Origin: Kitasatospora herbaricolor
Lineage (GTDB): Bacteria; Actinomycetota; Actinomycetes; Streptomycetales; Streptomycetaceae
Assembly: GCF_030813695.1 (NCBI RefSeq)
Contig: NZ_JAUSVA010000002.1
Span: forward strand, 2,914,001 to 2,978,000
Direction: 5' to 3'
DNA: 64,000 nucleotides
Every line of letters begins with the position of its first letter. Within the stretch, counting starts at the first letter, position 1. Shown here piece after piece: positions 51,472-59,941 of this stretch. The position numbers were made by a program, and so were the translations under genes. The notes under the pieces were generated by a model. The model had not been told where the DNA came from. It was given only the letters and a program-made list of their open reading frames with translations, and did not search any database.

Positions 51472-53814
51472 ATGACCGATCTGAGACTGCGCGAGAGCGA
51501 CGAGATCCAGGGCGACATCCTCGCCGGATTCAAGAAAGACCACGTCACCCTGCTGTTCCTGAAGTTCGAGGACGCCCCCAAGGCCCGGGCCTGGCTCAAG
51601 GCCCTCACCCCCAGGATCGCCACCACCCGTCAGGTGGCCGCCTTCAACGCGGCCTTCAGCGCCGCCCGCCGGGCCTCCGGCGGCGACGACCCCGGCTCGC
51701 TGAAGGCCGTCTGGACGGGCGTCAGCTTCACCTACGCCGGCCTGGCCGAGCTGTCCGGCCGGGAGCCCTACGAGAACGCGCCCGTCGGCGGCACCCTGGA
51801 GGCGTTCAAGGACGGCTCCGCCAAGCGGGCCGGCGCGCTCGGCGACACCGGCGACAACTCCCCCGACAACTGGCTGTTCGGCAACGGCCGGACCCAGCCG
51901 GTGCACGCGGTGCTGACCGTCGCCGCCGACACCGCGCAGGACCTCCAGGCCGCGGTCACCGAGCAGCGGGACGCCGCCGCCCAGGCCCGGATCGTGATCG
52001 TCTTCCAGCAGAACGCGGCGACCCTGCTCGGCACCCGCCGGGGCAAGGAGCACTTCGGCTTCAAGGACGGCGTCAGCGAGCCGGGCGTCCGCGGCTTCGA
52101 CCGGCCCTCCGCGACGAACCCGGACGAGGTGGATGGCCACCCCGGCACCCGGATCGTCCCGGCCGGCGAGTTCGTCGTCGGCGAGGAGCCCGCCCCCGGC
52201 AGCAGCACCGGCCTGCCCGACTGGGCGCGGAACGGCTCCTTCCAGGTGGTCCGCCGGCTCGCCCAGGACGTTCCCGGTTGGTGGGCCCAGGTCGGCGTCC
52301 AGCTGAGGATCCTCAAGCAGGCCAAGGCCGTCCCGCCGGAGGCCACCACCGAGTGGCTGGCGGCCCGGCTGGTCGGCCGCTGGCGCTCGGGCGCGCCGGT
52401 CTGCAAGCACCCCGGCGCCGACGTGCCCTTCGACCCGGCCGCGTCCGACGACAACGACTTCGGGTTCCGGGACGACCCGGACGGCCTGGTCACGCCGCTC
52501 TTCTCGCACCTGCGCAAGACCAGCCCGCGCGACGGCCTGCGCGAGCGACCCGGCGAGCCGCCGCTGGAGGCCGGACTCCTCGACGGGCGGCGCATCATGC
52601 GCCGCGGCGCGCCCTACGGACAGCCCTTCGACCCGGCCTCCGAAGGCCCCGGCGGACCGGACGACCCGCGCGGCCTGCTCTTCGTCTGCTACCAGGCCGA
52701 CATCACCACCCAGTTCGAGTTCATCCAGACCGCCTGGATCGACGAGACGAACTTCCCGCCCGGGCGCGCGCCCCACGAGCCCGGCGGCGACCCGATGATC
52801 GGACTGGACTGCCCGGTCAGCTACGAGAGCCGGGCCGCGGACGGCAGCCGTCAGGTCACCCCGCTCGGCTTCAAGCAGTTCGTCCGCACCGAGGGTTCGG
52901 TCTACGCCTTCGCGCCGTCCCTCAGCCTGCTGCGCGGGCTCGCCGACGGCACCCTCGCCCCGCTGGCACCGGCGGCGCAGCAGCCCGGCGGCGGCGCCCC
53001 GCAGCAGGGCACCGGCGCCCAGCAGCCCGGAACCGCCCTGCCCGGCGGCGGGTCGACGCCCCCGCGGCCCCCCGCCCAGGTGGTGGACGAGTTCCTCGCG
53101 GTGCCGGACGCGCAGGTCCCGGGCGGGGTCAGCGAGTTCTGGGTCTTCCGGCAGGGCCGGTACCGCAAGATCTCGGTCGCCGGCGGCACCCACGACGACG
53201 CCCTGCTGAAGTCCGACGGCGCCCTCACCGGCTGGGCGGCACTGCAGGGCGTGGCCCGGGTGGACGCCGTGCTGCCGATCCCCGGCAAGCAGCGGGTCGG
53301 GGGGCGGAGCCGGTACTGGTTCTTCCACACCGTCGAGGGCAAGCAGGTCTACCGGGGCGTGTCGATCGCCGACGGCGTCGCGCACACCGACACCCTGGAC
53401 CACGCCGACCGCGGCCTCGGCCGGTGGGGTTCGCTGGCGGGCGTCGCGCAGGTCGACGCCTTCCTCCCGGTGCCGGACCTGCAGGGCGTCGGCGGGAAGA
53501 GCTGGTACTGGGTGTTCCACAGTGCCGGCGGACGGCAGGTCTACCGGCTGATCTCGGTCTTCGACAGCGGCCTGCACATGGACGCCCTGGAGCGCTCCGA
53601 CCGCGAGCTGACCGCCTGGGTCTCGCTCGAAGGCGTCACCCGGGTCGACAGCTTCCTCGCCGTGCCGGACCGTCAGCGCACGGGCGGCAAGAGCGAGTTC
53701 TGGGTCTTCCATCAGAACAGGTACCGCCGGATCTCGGTCGCCGACGGCAGCGGGCACCCGGACCGCCTCGAACAGGCGGACCGCGACGCCGGCAGCTGGA
53801 CCTCGCTGGCCTGA
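51472..53814 (+). CDS. DyP-type peroxidase fused to four hemopexin-like repeats
   Basis: This 780-aa protein has residues 1-510 as a dye-decolorising peroxidase: distal motif GFKDGVSEPG (Asp catalyst), proximal-His region FSHLRKTSPRDG, distal Arg region IMRRGAPYG, and LLFVCYQADITTQFEFIQ. A Gly/Gln/Pro linker (510-535) leads to four repeats of about 60 aa, starting near residues 537, 597, 657 and 721. Each repeat has V(D)xFLxVPD...(Y/F)WVFxxGRYRxISV, a hemopexin-like blade; four make one propeller. No signal peptide is visible. AGGAGGG precedes the ATG. It lies next to an H2O2-producing oxidase gene, so it may consume that peroxide. Confidence 0.92.
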   Translation: MTDLRLRESDEIQGDILAGFKKDHVTLLFLKFEDAPKARAWLKALTPRIATTRQVAAFNAAFSAARRASGGDDPGSLKAVWTGVSFTYAGLAELSGREPYENAPVGGTLEAFKDGSAKRAGALGDTGDNSPDNWLFGNGRTQPVHAVLTVAADTAQDLQAAVTEQRDAAAQARIVIVFQQNAATLLGTRRGKEHFGFKDGVSEPGVRGFDRPSATNPDEVDGHPGTRIVPAGEFVVGEEPAPGSSTGLPDWARNGSFQVVRRLAQDVPGWWAQVGVQLRILKQAKAVPPEATTEWLAARLVGRWRSGAPVCKHPGADVPFDPAASDDNDFGFRDDPDGLVTPLFSHLRKTSPRDGLRERPGEPPLEAGLLDGRRIMRRGAPYGQPFDPASEGPGGPDDPRGLLFVCYQADITTQFEFIQTAWIDETNFPPGRAPHEPGGDPMIGLDCPVSYESRAADGSRQVTPLGFKQFVRTEGSVYAFAPSLSLLRGLADGTLAPLAPAAQQPGGGAPQQGTGAQQPGTALPGGGSTPPRPPAQVVDEFLAVPDAQVPGGVSEFWVFRQGRYRKISVAGGTHDDALLKSDGALTGWAALQGVARVDAVLPIPGKQRVGGRSRYWFFHTVEGKQVYRGVSIADGVAHTDTLDHADRGLGRWGSLAGVAQVDAFLPVPDLQGVGGKSWYWVFHSAGGRQVYRLISVFDSGLHMDALERSDRELTAWVSLEGVTRVDSFLAVPDRQRTGGKSEFWVFHQNRYRRISVADGSGHPDRLEQADRDAGSWTSLA

Positions 53815-54201
53815 CCCCGGACGGGCCGGTCCGGCCGGGGCCTCGGGCACCCCGGACGGGCCGGTCACCCACCGGCACACCGGCCCACCGAAATCCGCGA
53901 GCAGGACGTTGACCTGCACCGGCGCACCCCGCGCACGCGCCGGTCGGGCGTCGCGACCCACGGGCGCCCGTCCGGCGACGCGCGCGGGCGGATCATCGGA
54001 CCGCCGAGGTGGCACCCCGGCGAAACTCCCGGTTCAGCCCGGCGATACGGGGCCGACGGATCGACATGTGACCCATCCCACAGTTTAGGGCTCGCCCATC
54101 GCTCCTCCCGACCACCTACGCTTGCCGGAGCAGTAGGCAGTCGTACCACCTCCGGGCCCCGCCCGCAGTGACGGTCACGGGTCCCCGAGGGAGTTGACGC
54201 C
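53815..54201. other. Intergenic region before the second DUF1023 gene
   Basis: This 387-bp region has no supported gene. A TGTGACCCATCCCACAG segment (54068-54084) forms a short imperfect dyad (TGTG-CACA) and may be regulatory. GAGGGAG upstream of 54202 is the ribosome-binding site of the next gene. The motif shared by the first DUF1023 gene is not present. Confidence 0.4.
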
Positions 54202-55416
54202 ATGCGCCGAAGGCGTTGGAAGCGTGTACTGATCGGCGCCTTCGCGGGCTGCGCGGTCCTCGTGGACGCCGGAGCGGCCGCGGCCCAGGCCGCCGCCTCC
54301 ACCGAACAGGTCGCCATCGCGTCGCCCCCGGCCGGCAGCGCCGCCTGGGTGCAGGACCACTCCCTCGGGCGCGCCCTCCCTGACCCGGCCACCACCTCGG
54401 CCGGCACCGTCGCCACCTTCTTCGCCTCGCTGAAGCCCGCCGAGCTGGACCGGCTGCTCACCGAGTACCCGCTGGTGGTCGGCAACTTCGACGGCGCCCC
54501 GCTCGACGTCCGCTACCGCGCCAACCGGCTGGCCGTCGCCGCCGAGCGCGAACGCGCCCGGGCCCGGGCCGCCGACCACTCGTTGGACTCCGCCGAGCGC
54601 GCGCTGGCCGTCTCGCGCGCCAACGACTGCGACCACCTGCTGCAGGCCGGCCGGCAGATCCTGGCCTTCGACCCGCGCGGCCGTGGCCTGGTCAGCGAGG
54701 TGTTCGGCGACCTCGCCCGCGCCCAGCGCGTGTCCGTGCTGGTCCCCGGCTCCGACGCCGACCTCGGCCACCACGACCAGGCCTCCGAGCCGCTGCGCTC
54801 CCCCGCCGGGATGGCCCGCGCGCTGCTCGCCGAGGAGCAGCGCCAGGCCCCCGACACGGTGAGCGCGGTGATCGCCTGGACGGGCTACGTCACCCCCTCC
54901 GGCCTCGGCCCGGACGCGGTCACCTCGCGGCTCGCCGACGTCGCGGCGCCCCGCCTGGAGCGGCTGCTCGGCGGCCTCAAGGAGACCACCGCCCCGACCG
55001 CCCCGCCGGCCCTGTTCTGCCACTCCTACGGCTCGGTGGTCTGCGGGATCGCCGCCCCGGACATCCCGCCAGCCACCGGCGCGGACGGCGAGCCGGCCGG
55101 GATCACCGACGTGGTCGTGTTCGGCAGCCCGGGCATGGGCGTGGAGAGCGCGGCCGAGCTGGGCGGCGGCGTCCAGGTCTGGGCCACCCGCAATCCCACC
55201 GACTGGATCGGCAACGTGCCGTACCTGGAGTTCGGCGGGCTCGGCCACGGCGCCGACCCGACCGGCGGCGGCTTCGGCGCCGAGGAGATCTCCTCGGCCG
55301 GGGCGGCCGGCCACAACGGGTACCTGGCGACCGGCACCCACAGCCTGCAGAACTTCGCCTCGATCGCGCTCGGGCGCTACCGGGCGGTCAGCCACACCCT
55401 GCCGGCGCAGAGCTGA
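54202..55416 (+). CDS. Secreted DUF1023 alpha/beta hydrolase (copy 2)
   Basis: This 404-aa protein is a paralogue of the protein at 46705-47835. It has an N-terminal basic/hydrophobic signal (RRRRWKRVLIGAFAGCAVLVDAGAAAA), ILAFDPRGRGLVSEVFGD, VLVPGSDADLGHHDQ, nucleophile Ser in FCHSYGSVVCG, GSPGMGVES and GLGHGADPTGGGFGAEEI. In the last motif the copy-1 ARHLP has become AEEIS, so the nearby His has changed; a His in AGHNGY could substitute. GAGGGAG precedes the ATG. It is likely secreted. It lacks the two-component motif seen at copy 1, so its regulation probably differs. Confidence 0.9.
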   Translation: MRRRRWKRVLIGAFAGCAVLVDAGAAAAQAAASTEQVAIASPPAGSAAWVQDHSLGRALPDPATTSAGTVATFFASLKPAELDRLLTEYPLVVGNFDGAPLDVRYRANRLAVAAERERARARAADHSLDSAERALAVSRANDCDHLLQAGRQILAFDPRGRGLVSEVFGDLARAQRVSVLVPGSDADLGHHDQASEPLRSPAGMARALLAEEQRQAPDTVSAVIAWTGYVTPSGLGPDAVTSRLADVAAPRLERLLGGLKETTAPTAPPALFCHSYGSVVCGIAAPDIPPATGADGEPAGITDVVVFGSPGMGVESAAELGGGVQVWATRNPTDWIGNVPYLEFGGLGHGADPTGGGFGAEEISSAGAAGHNGYLATGTHSLQNFASIALGRYRAVSHTLPAQS

Positions 55417-55449
55417 GCGGCGGGGCCTCCTCCCCCTGAGCGGCGCCGG

Positions 55450-56457
55450 TCACCGCCCGGCGTCCGGGCCGTCCGCCTCCGGGCCGGGCACGGCCGCGTC
55501 CCGCGCGTAGAGCCGCACCGCCTCGGCGGCCGCCGCCGCCAGCTCCCGGCGGGCCTCGGGCGGGGAGTGCACCTCGACGTCCGCGCCGAAGGCCAGCAGG
55601 GCACGGACGGCCCGCACCGCCCGGAACCCCATCACCAGCTCGGCCCACTCCCCCGCCGGGGCGGGCGGCGGCGCCACCAGCAGGGCGCCGTGGATCCGGA
55701 CGAACATGTCCAGCCGCTCCCGGCGGACCCTCAGCCGGACCGTCACCTCGACCGGCAGCCGCTCCACCCGCTCCCGCAGCCCCGCCCAGACCTCGCCCAG
55801 GCTCGCCCCCGGCCGGCGGCGCACCGGCTCCTCCAGGGTCTCCGCCGCCGACGCCCGGTCCGCCCGGAACAGCCGCGGCTCGCCGGCCAGATCGGCCACC
55901 AGGTACCAGACACCGGCCTTGCTCACCAGGCCGTACGGGTCGACGGTGTACTCGGCCGGCCCGGCGGCGCCGCTGTGCCGGTAGGCGAGCCGCAGCCGGC
56001 GGTCGGCGAACACGGCCCGCTGGAGTTCGCCCAGGTCGACGGCGGTGTCCGGGCCGGTCCGCATCCAGCGCGCGGGGTCGACCAGGACGCGTTCGCTGGT
56101 CCGCTCGGCGGCCGGGCGGTGCGGGGCGGGCAGCGCGGCCATCACCTTGCGCAGGGCGGAGCCGAGCGCGCCGTCCAGCCCGAGCGCGCGGTGCGCGCCC
56201 TCGGCCGCCAGCACGAACAGCGCCCGGGCCTCGTCGCCGGTCAGTCCGGTGACGTCGGTGCGGTAGCCGGGCAGCAGGGCGACGCCGCCGTGCCGCCCGC
56301 GCTCGGTGTAGACCGGCACACCGGCCGCGGAGAGCGCCTCGACGTCCCGGTAGACGGTCCGGACGGAAACCTCCAGCCGCTCGGCCAGTTCGGCGGCGGT
56401 CACCCGCCCGCGGGTCTGGAGCAGCAGCAGGATCGACAGCAGCCGGTCGGCTTTCAT
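55450..56457 (-). CDS. WYL-domain transcriptional regulator (YafY/DeoR-like)
   Basis: This 335-aa protein begins with MKADRLLSILLLLQTRGRVTAAELAERLEVSVRTVYRDVEALSAAGVPVYTERGRHGGVALLPGY, a winged helix followed by the family-typical GRxGGxxLLPGYRT. The WYL domain follows (EYTVDPYGLVSKAGVWYLVADLAGEPRLFRADRASAAETLEEPVRR). WYL domains sense nucleic acids or small ligands. It is divergent from a TIGR03086 gene, and a perfect 12-bp inverted repeat lies 17 bp from its start codon, its likely operator. Confidence 0.94.
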   Translation of the reverse strand: MKADRLLSILLLLQTRGRVTAAELAERLEVSVRTVYRDVEALSAAGVPVYTERGRHGGVALLPGYRTDVTGLTGDEARALFVLAAEGAHRALGLDGALGSALRKVMAALPAPHRPAAERTSERVLVDPARWMRTGPDTAVDLGELQRAVFADRRLRLAYRHSGAAGPAEYTVDPYGLVSKAGVWYLVADLAGEPRLFRADRASAAETLEEPVRRRPGASLGEVWAGLRERVERLPVEVTVRLRVRRERLDMFVRIHGALLVAPPPAPAGEWAELVMGFRAVRAVRALLAFGADVEVHSPPEARRELAAAAAEAVRLYARDAAVPGPEADGPDAGR

Positions 56458-56473
56458 GGCGTCGAGAATGCCA

Positions 56474-56504
56474 GGAAAACCTGACGGCGGATGTCAGGTT
56501 TTCC
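56474..56504. promoter_or_regulatory. Perfect inverted repeat, WYL-regulator operator
   Basis: GGAAAACCTGAC (56474-56485), spacer GGCGGAT, GTCAGGTTTTCC (56493-56504). The perfect 12-bp arms lie between the divergent WYL regulator and TIGR03086 genes. The centre is 19 bp from one half-site to the other, about two helical turns. Confidence 0.85.
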
Positions 56505-56554
56505 CGCGAGGGTGGGTCCCGAAGCAGAGACCCGCTCATCGCTTGGAGAACACC

Positions 56555-57130
56555 GTGGACATGACCCAGGACCCCCGCCCGCTGTACCTGCTCGCGCTCG
56601 GCCAGCTGGAGAAGCTGCTCGCCGAGGTGACGCCCGAGGCGCTCGGCAACGCCACCCCGTGCACCGAGTACGACCTGCGGGAGCTGCTGAGCCACACCGT
56701 CGGCGGCGTGCACCGGATCGCCTACATCGGGGAGGGCGGCCGGGCCCAGGACGTGGCGGCCGCCTGCGGCGAGATCGAGGACGACGAGTGGCCCGCCGTG
56801 TTCGAGCGGGCCGTCGCCCGGGTGACGGCGGCCTGGGCCGAGGACGCCAAGCTGGACCGGCCGAGCGTGGCGCCCTGGGGCGAGGTGCCGGGCCGGGGCG
56901 CGCTGGGCGGCTACGTGATGGAGGCGGTCACGCACTCCTGGGACATCGCCCGGGCGCTGGACAGCACCCTCCCGCTGGACGACGGGCTGGCCCTGGCCGC
57001 GCTGGCCGTCGCGGAGGCCGTGCTGCCCGCCGACATCCGCGGCTTCGTGCCGTTCGGCGAGGTCCGGCCCGTCCCGGCGGACGCGGCCCCCTACGCCCGG
57101 CTGGCCGGCTGGCTCGGCCGGGAGGCCTGA
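56555..57130 (+). CDS. TIGR03086-family metal-binding protein (DinB/maleylpyruvate-isomerase fold)
   Basis: This 191-aa helical-bundle protein starts (M)DMTQDPRPLYLLALGQLEKLLAEV, with TPCTEYDLRELLSHTVGGVHRIAYIG (His ligand) and YVMEAVTHSWDIARAL (second His), the metal-binding pattern of the family. Members are thiol-dependent enzymes using mycothiol or similar. GGAGA stands 5 nt before GTG 56555; the ATG at 56561 is an alternative. It is under the WYL regulator, and this gene pair is common in streptomycetes. Confidence 0.9.
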   Translation: MDMTQDPRPLYLLALGQLEKLLAEVTPEALGNATPCTEYDLRELLSHTVGGVHRIAYIGEGGRAQDVAAACGEIEDDEWPAVFERAVARVTAAWAEDAKLDRPSVAPWGEVPGRGALGGYVMEAVTHSWDIARALDSTLPLDDGLALAALAVAEAVLPADIRGFVPFGEVRPVPADAAPYARLAGWLGREA

Positions 57131-57227
57131 GCGCGGACGCCGGAGGGGTCCGGAGCGGTCCGGGAGCGGCCGGCCGGCCCAGCGGGCCGGGTGGAGCGCG
57201 GGGGGCGTTCCACCCGGCCCGGACGGG

Positions 57228-58232
57228 CTACTCGCGCCCGGCCGAGGTGAACGACATGTCGGCGTACCGGCTGCCGGCGACCCGGGCGGCAATCGGCTCC
57301 AGCTCGGCGAGCTCCTCGGCGGTCAGCCGCAGGCCGGCCGCGGCGGTGTTCTCCGCCAGCCTGCTCCGGCGGCGGGTGCCCGGGATCGGCACCACCGGCA
57401 GGCCGTGCACCTCGGCGCGCTGGTGCACCCAGGCCAGGGCGACCTGCGCGGCGCCGACCTCGCGGGCGGCGGCGATCTTCAGCACCGGCTCCACCAGCAG
57501 GGCGTTGCCCTCGGCGTTCGGGCCGCTGAACTGCGGGTGCCGGCGCCGGTAGTCCCCCTGCGAGAGCTCCTCGGCGGCGGTGAACGCGCCGGTCAGGAAG
57601 CCCCGGCCGAGCGGCGAGTAGGGCACGAAGGCGACCCCGAGCTCGGCGGCGGCGGGCACCGCCGTGCGCTCGACGTCCCGGGAGAAGATCGACCACTCGG
57701 ACTGCAGGGCGGCGATCGGGTGCACGGCGTGGGCCTCCCGCAGCTCGGCGCCGGTGACCTCGGACAGGCCCAGGTGGCGCACCTTGCCGGCCTGCACCAG
57801 CTCGGCCATCGCACCGACCGACTCGGCGAACGGGACGGCCGGGTCACGGCGGTGCATGTAGTAGAGGTCGATGACGTCCACGCCGAGCCGGCGCAGCGAG
57901 GCGTCGACGGCGGAGCGGATGTAGGCCGGGTCGTTGCGCACGCCCCGCCAGGCCGGGTCGTCCTCGCGCCGCTCGATGGCGAACTTGGTGGCCAGCACCA
58001 CGCGGTCGCGGTTGGCCCGGACGAACGGGCCGATCAGCTCCTCGTTGTGCCCGCCGCCGTAGGCGTCGGCGGTGTCGAACAGGGTGACGCCGAGGTCGAG
58101 CGCGGCGTCCAGGGTGGCGAGTGCCTCCGGGGTGTCGGTCGGGCCGTAGAACTCGCTCATGCCCATGCAGCCGAGGCCTTGGACGCCGACGACGGGGCCG
58201 GTGCTGCCGAGCTTGGTGGTGGGGATGGTCAT
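57228..58232 (-). CDS. Aldo/keto reductase
   Basis: This 334-aa (beta/alpha)8-barrel enzyme has its catalytic tetrad visible: Asp and Tyr in LFDTADAYGGGHNEELIG, Lys in VVLATKFAIE, His in VIDLYYMHRRD. NADPH contacts are suggested by GVAFVPYSPLGRGFLTG and VVPIPGTRRRSRLAEN. It reduces aldehydes or ketones with NADPH. Its ATG overlaps the MerR stop (ATGA), so the two are translationally coupled. Confidence 0.95.
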   Translation of the reverse strand: MTIPTTKLGSTGPVVGVQGLGCMGMSEFYGPTDTPEALATLDAALDLGVTLFDTADAYGGGHNEELIGPFVRANRDRVVLATKFAIERREDDPAWRGVRNDPAYIRSAVDASLRRLGVDVIDLYYMHRRDPAVPFAESVGAMAELVQAGKVRHLGLSEVTGAELREAHAVHPIAALQSEWSIFSRDVERTAVPAAAELGVAFVPYSPLGRGFLTGAFTAAEELSQGDYRRRHPQFSGPNAEGNALLVEPVLKIAAAREVGAAQVALAWVHQRAEVHGLPVVPIPGTRRRSRLAENTAAAGLRLTAEELAELEPIAARVAGSRYADMSFTSAGRE

Positions 58233-58957
58233 GCGCTCTGTTTCCTCTGCTTGCTCGGGGCCCGGGTACGGGGGGCCCGTGCCGTGACGGGGGGCTGCTC
58301 TGTGACGGGGGCCTGCTCGGTGACGAGGTGCCGCTCCGGGACGGGGTGCTGCTCCGTCGCCGTGTGCCGGATCCGTGCCGCCGGCCGCCGCGCTCTCGCC
58401 GGGTCGGGCCCGGTCGGGGGCTCGCGCAGTGCCGTCGGGTCCTGGGTGCCGGAGTAGAGGTCGATCTTGTGGTCGAGCACGGCGAGCGTCGCGTGCAGGT
58501 CGGCGAGCCGCTGCCGCACCTCCTCCCGGTGGGTGACCAGCAGGTCGCGCCGCTCGGCGAAGGTGTGCTCGCCGAGACGGGCGAGCTCCACGTAGCGGAG
58601 CATGTCGGCGACCGACATGCCGGTGAGCCGGAGCCGGCTCAGGAAGCCCAGCCGGGCGAGGTCGCCGTCGCTGTAGCGGCGCTGGCCGGAGTAGGTGCGG
58701 TCGACCGGGTCCAGCAGGCCGATCCGCTCGTACCAGCGCAGGGTGTGGGCGGTGAGGCCGGTGGCGGCCGCGACCTCGCTGATGGTGTGCCGCGGGCTCC
58801 GGTCCGGGGTGCTGTCCGGTGCGGCGTACGCCTCGGCGCAGCTGCGCCGCCCGGTGTCGGCCGGGTCGGGGGACGGGCCGGCGGCCCGGGCCGGCGGGCA
58901 CACCGCGACGGCGTGCCGGGCGGCCGGTGCGTCGGTGGCCGGAGTGAGTGTGGTCAT
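58229..58957 (-). CDS. MerR-family regulator
   Basis: This 242-aa protein has an unusually long N-terminus (about 55 aa, Ala/Pro-rich), then the MerR helix-turn-helix HTISEVAAATGLTAHTLRWYERIGLLDPVDRTYSGQRRYSDGDLARLGFLSRLRLTGMSVADM, and a coiled coil (RRDLLVTHREEVRQRLADLHATLAVLDHKIDLYSG). The C-terminal tail carries VTEQ-PPV repeats, atypical for the family. It controls the downstream aldo/keto reductase. A dyad at 58996-59013 lies in its promoter. The ATG is at 58957. Confidence 0.93.
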   Translation of the reverse strand: MTTLTPATDAPAARHAVAVCPPARAAGPSPDPADTGRRSCAEAYAAPDSTPDRSPRHTISEVAAATGLTAHTLRWYERIGLLDPVDRTYSGQRRYSDGDLARLGFLSRLRLTGMSVADMLRYVELARLGEHTFAERRDLLVTHREEVRQRLADLHATLAVLDHKIDLYSGTQDPTALREPPTGPDPARARRPAARIRHTATEQHPVPERHLVTEQAPVTEQPPVTARAPRTRAPSKQRKQSA

Positions 58958-58995
58958 GGGCTGGACCCCCTGGTGTGCGGTGACTACGACGCTAG

Positions 58996-59013
58996 TGAGT
59001 TGGAGCGCACTCA
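58996..59013. promoter_or_regulatory. Candidate MerR operator
   Basis: TGAGTTGGAGCGCACTCA carries TGAGT/ACTCA arms around an 8-bp centre. It lies 39 bp upstream of the MerR start codon, where the -35/-10 spacer would be. MerR-family regulators bind such dyads in the promoter spacer. Confidence 0.6.
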
Positions 59014-59063
59014 AAGCAAGCCTCGCACGCGGCCGTCCGGGGGAACTGGCTAGAGTCGGGCCC

Positions 59064-59897
59064 ATGCAGAGCTTGCGGATGATCGAGGACTGGCCGGTTA
59101 CCAACGCGGCGACGGCCGTGGTGCGCGGCGCGGACGGCGCGCTGCTGGGTGAGAACGGGCCGCAGGAGCACCCCTTCCCGCTGGCGTCGGTGACCAAGCT
59201 GCTCAGCGCGTACGCGGCGCTGGTCGCGGTCGAGGAGGGCGTCTTCGAGCTGGACGACCCGGCCGGCCCGGACGGGTCCACGGTGCGTCACCTGCTGGCC
59301 CACACCTCCGGCCTGGCCTTCGACGAGCACCGGACCATGGCGGCGCCGGGCACCCGGCGGCTCTACTCCAACGCCGGCTTCGACGTGCTCGCCGAGACCC
59401 TGGCGAAGGCGTCCGGCATCCCGTTCGCGCAGTACGTGGCGGAGGCGGTGTTCCAGCCGCTCGGCATGGCCGCCTCGTACCTGGACACCGGGCACCGCTC
59501 GCCGGCCGGCGCCGGCGGCGTCTCCACGGTGGCCGACCTGGTCCGGTTCGCCGCCGAGCTGCAGGCGCCCCGCCTGCTGGACCGCTCCACCGTCGAGACC
59601 GCCACCCGGTCGGTCGCCTTTCCCGGGCTGAGCGGCGTGCTGCCCGGCTTCGGGCACCGCAAGCCCAACGACTGGGGCCTGGGCTTCGAGATCCGCGGCG
59701 GGAAGGCCCCGCACTGGACGGGCACCACCAGCTCGCCGGCCACCTTCGGTCACTTCGGGCAGTCCGGGACCTTCCTGTGGGTCGACCCGACCGCGGGCGT
59801 CGCCTGCGTCGCCCTCACCGACCGCGACTTCGGCCCGTGGGCGGCCGAGGCGTGGCCGGCCTTCACCGACGCCGTGCTGGAGGAACTGGACGGCTGA
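59064..59897 (+). CDS. Serine hydrolase (class C beta-lactamase-like fold)
   Basis: This 277-aa protein has the active-site motif SVTK (Ser 42, Lys 45), YSN (Tyr 101) and a GHFGQSG motif near the C-terminus in place of KTG. It has no signal peptide and is likely cytoplasmic; many such proteins are esterases rather than penicillin-degrading enzymes. A TAGAGT box stands 7 nt before the ATG, so the message may be leaderless. It is convergent with the pirin gene. Confidence 0.92.
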   Translation: MQSLRMIEDWPVTNAATAVVRGADGALLGENGPQEHPFPLASVTKLLSAYAALVAVEEGVFELDDPAGPDGSTVRHLLAHTSGLAFDEHRTMAAPGTRRLYSNAGFDVLAETLAKASGIPFAQYVAEAVFQPLGMAASYLDTGHRSPAGAGGVSTVADLVRFAAELQAPRLLDRSTVETATRSVAFPGLSGVLPGFGHRKPNDWGLGFEIRGGKAPHWTGTTSSPATFGHFGQSGTFLWVDPTAGVACVALTDRDFGPWAAEAWPAFTDAVLEELDG

Positions 59898-59941
59898 GCC
59901 CGCCGGGGCCCGGCGGCCGCCGGGGCGGGCCGGGCCCCGGG

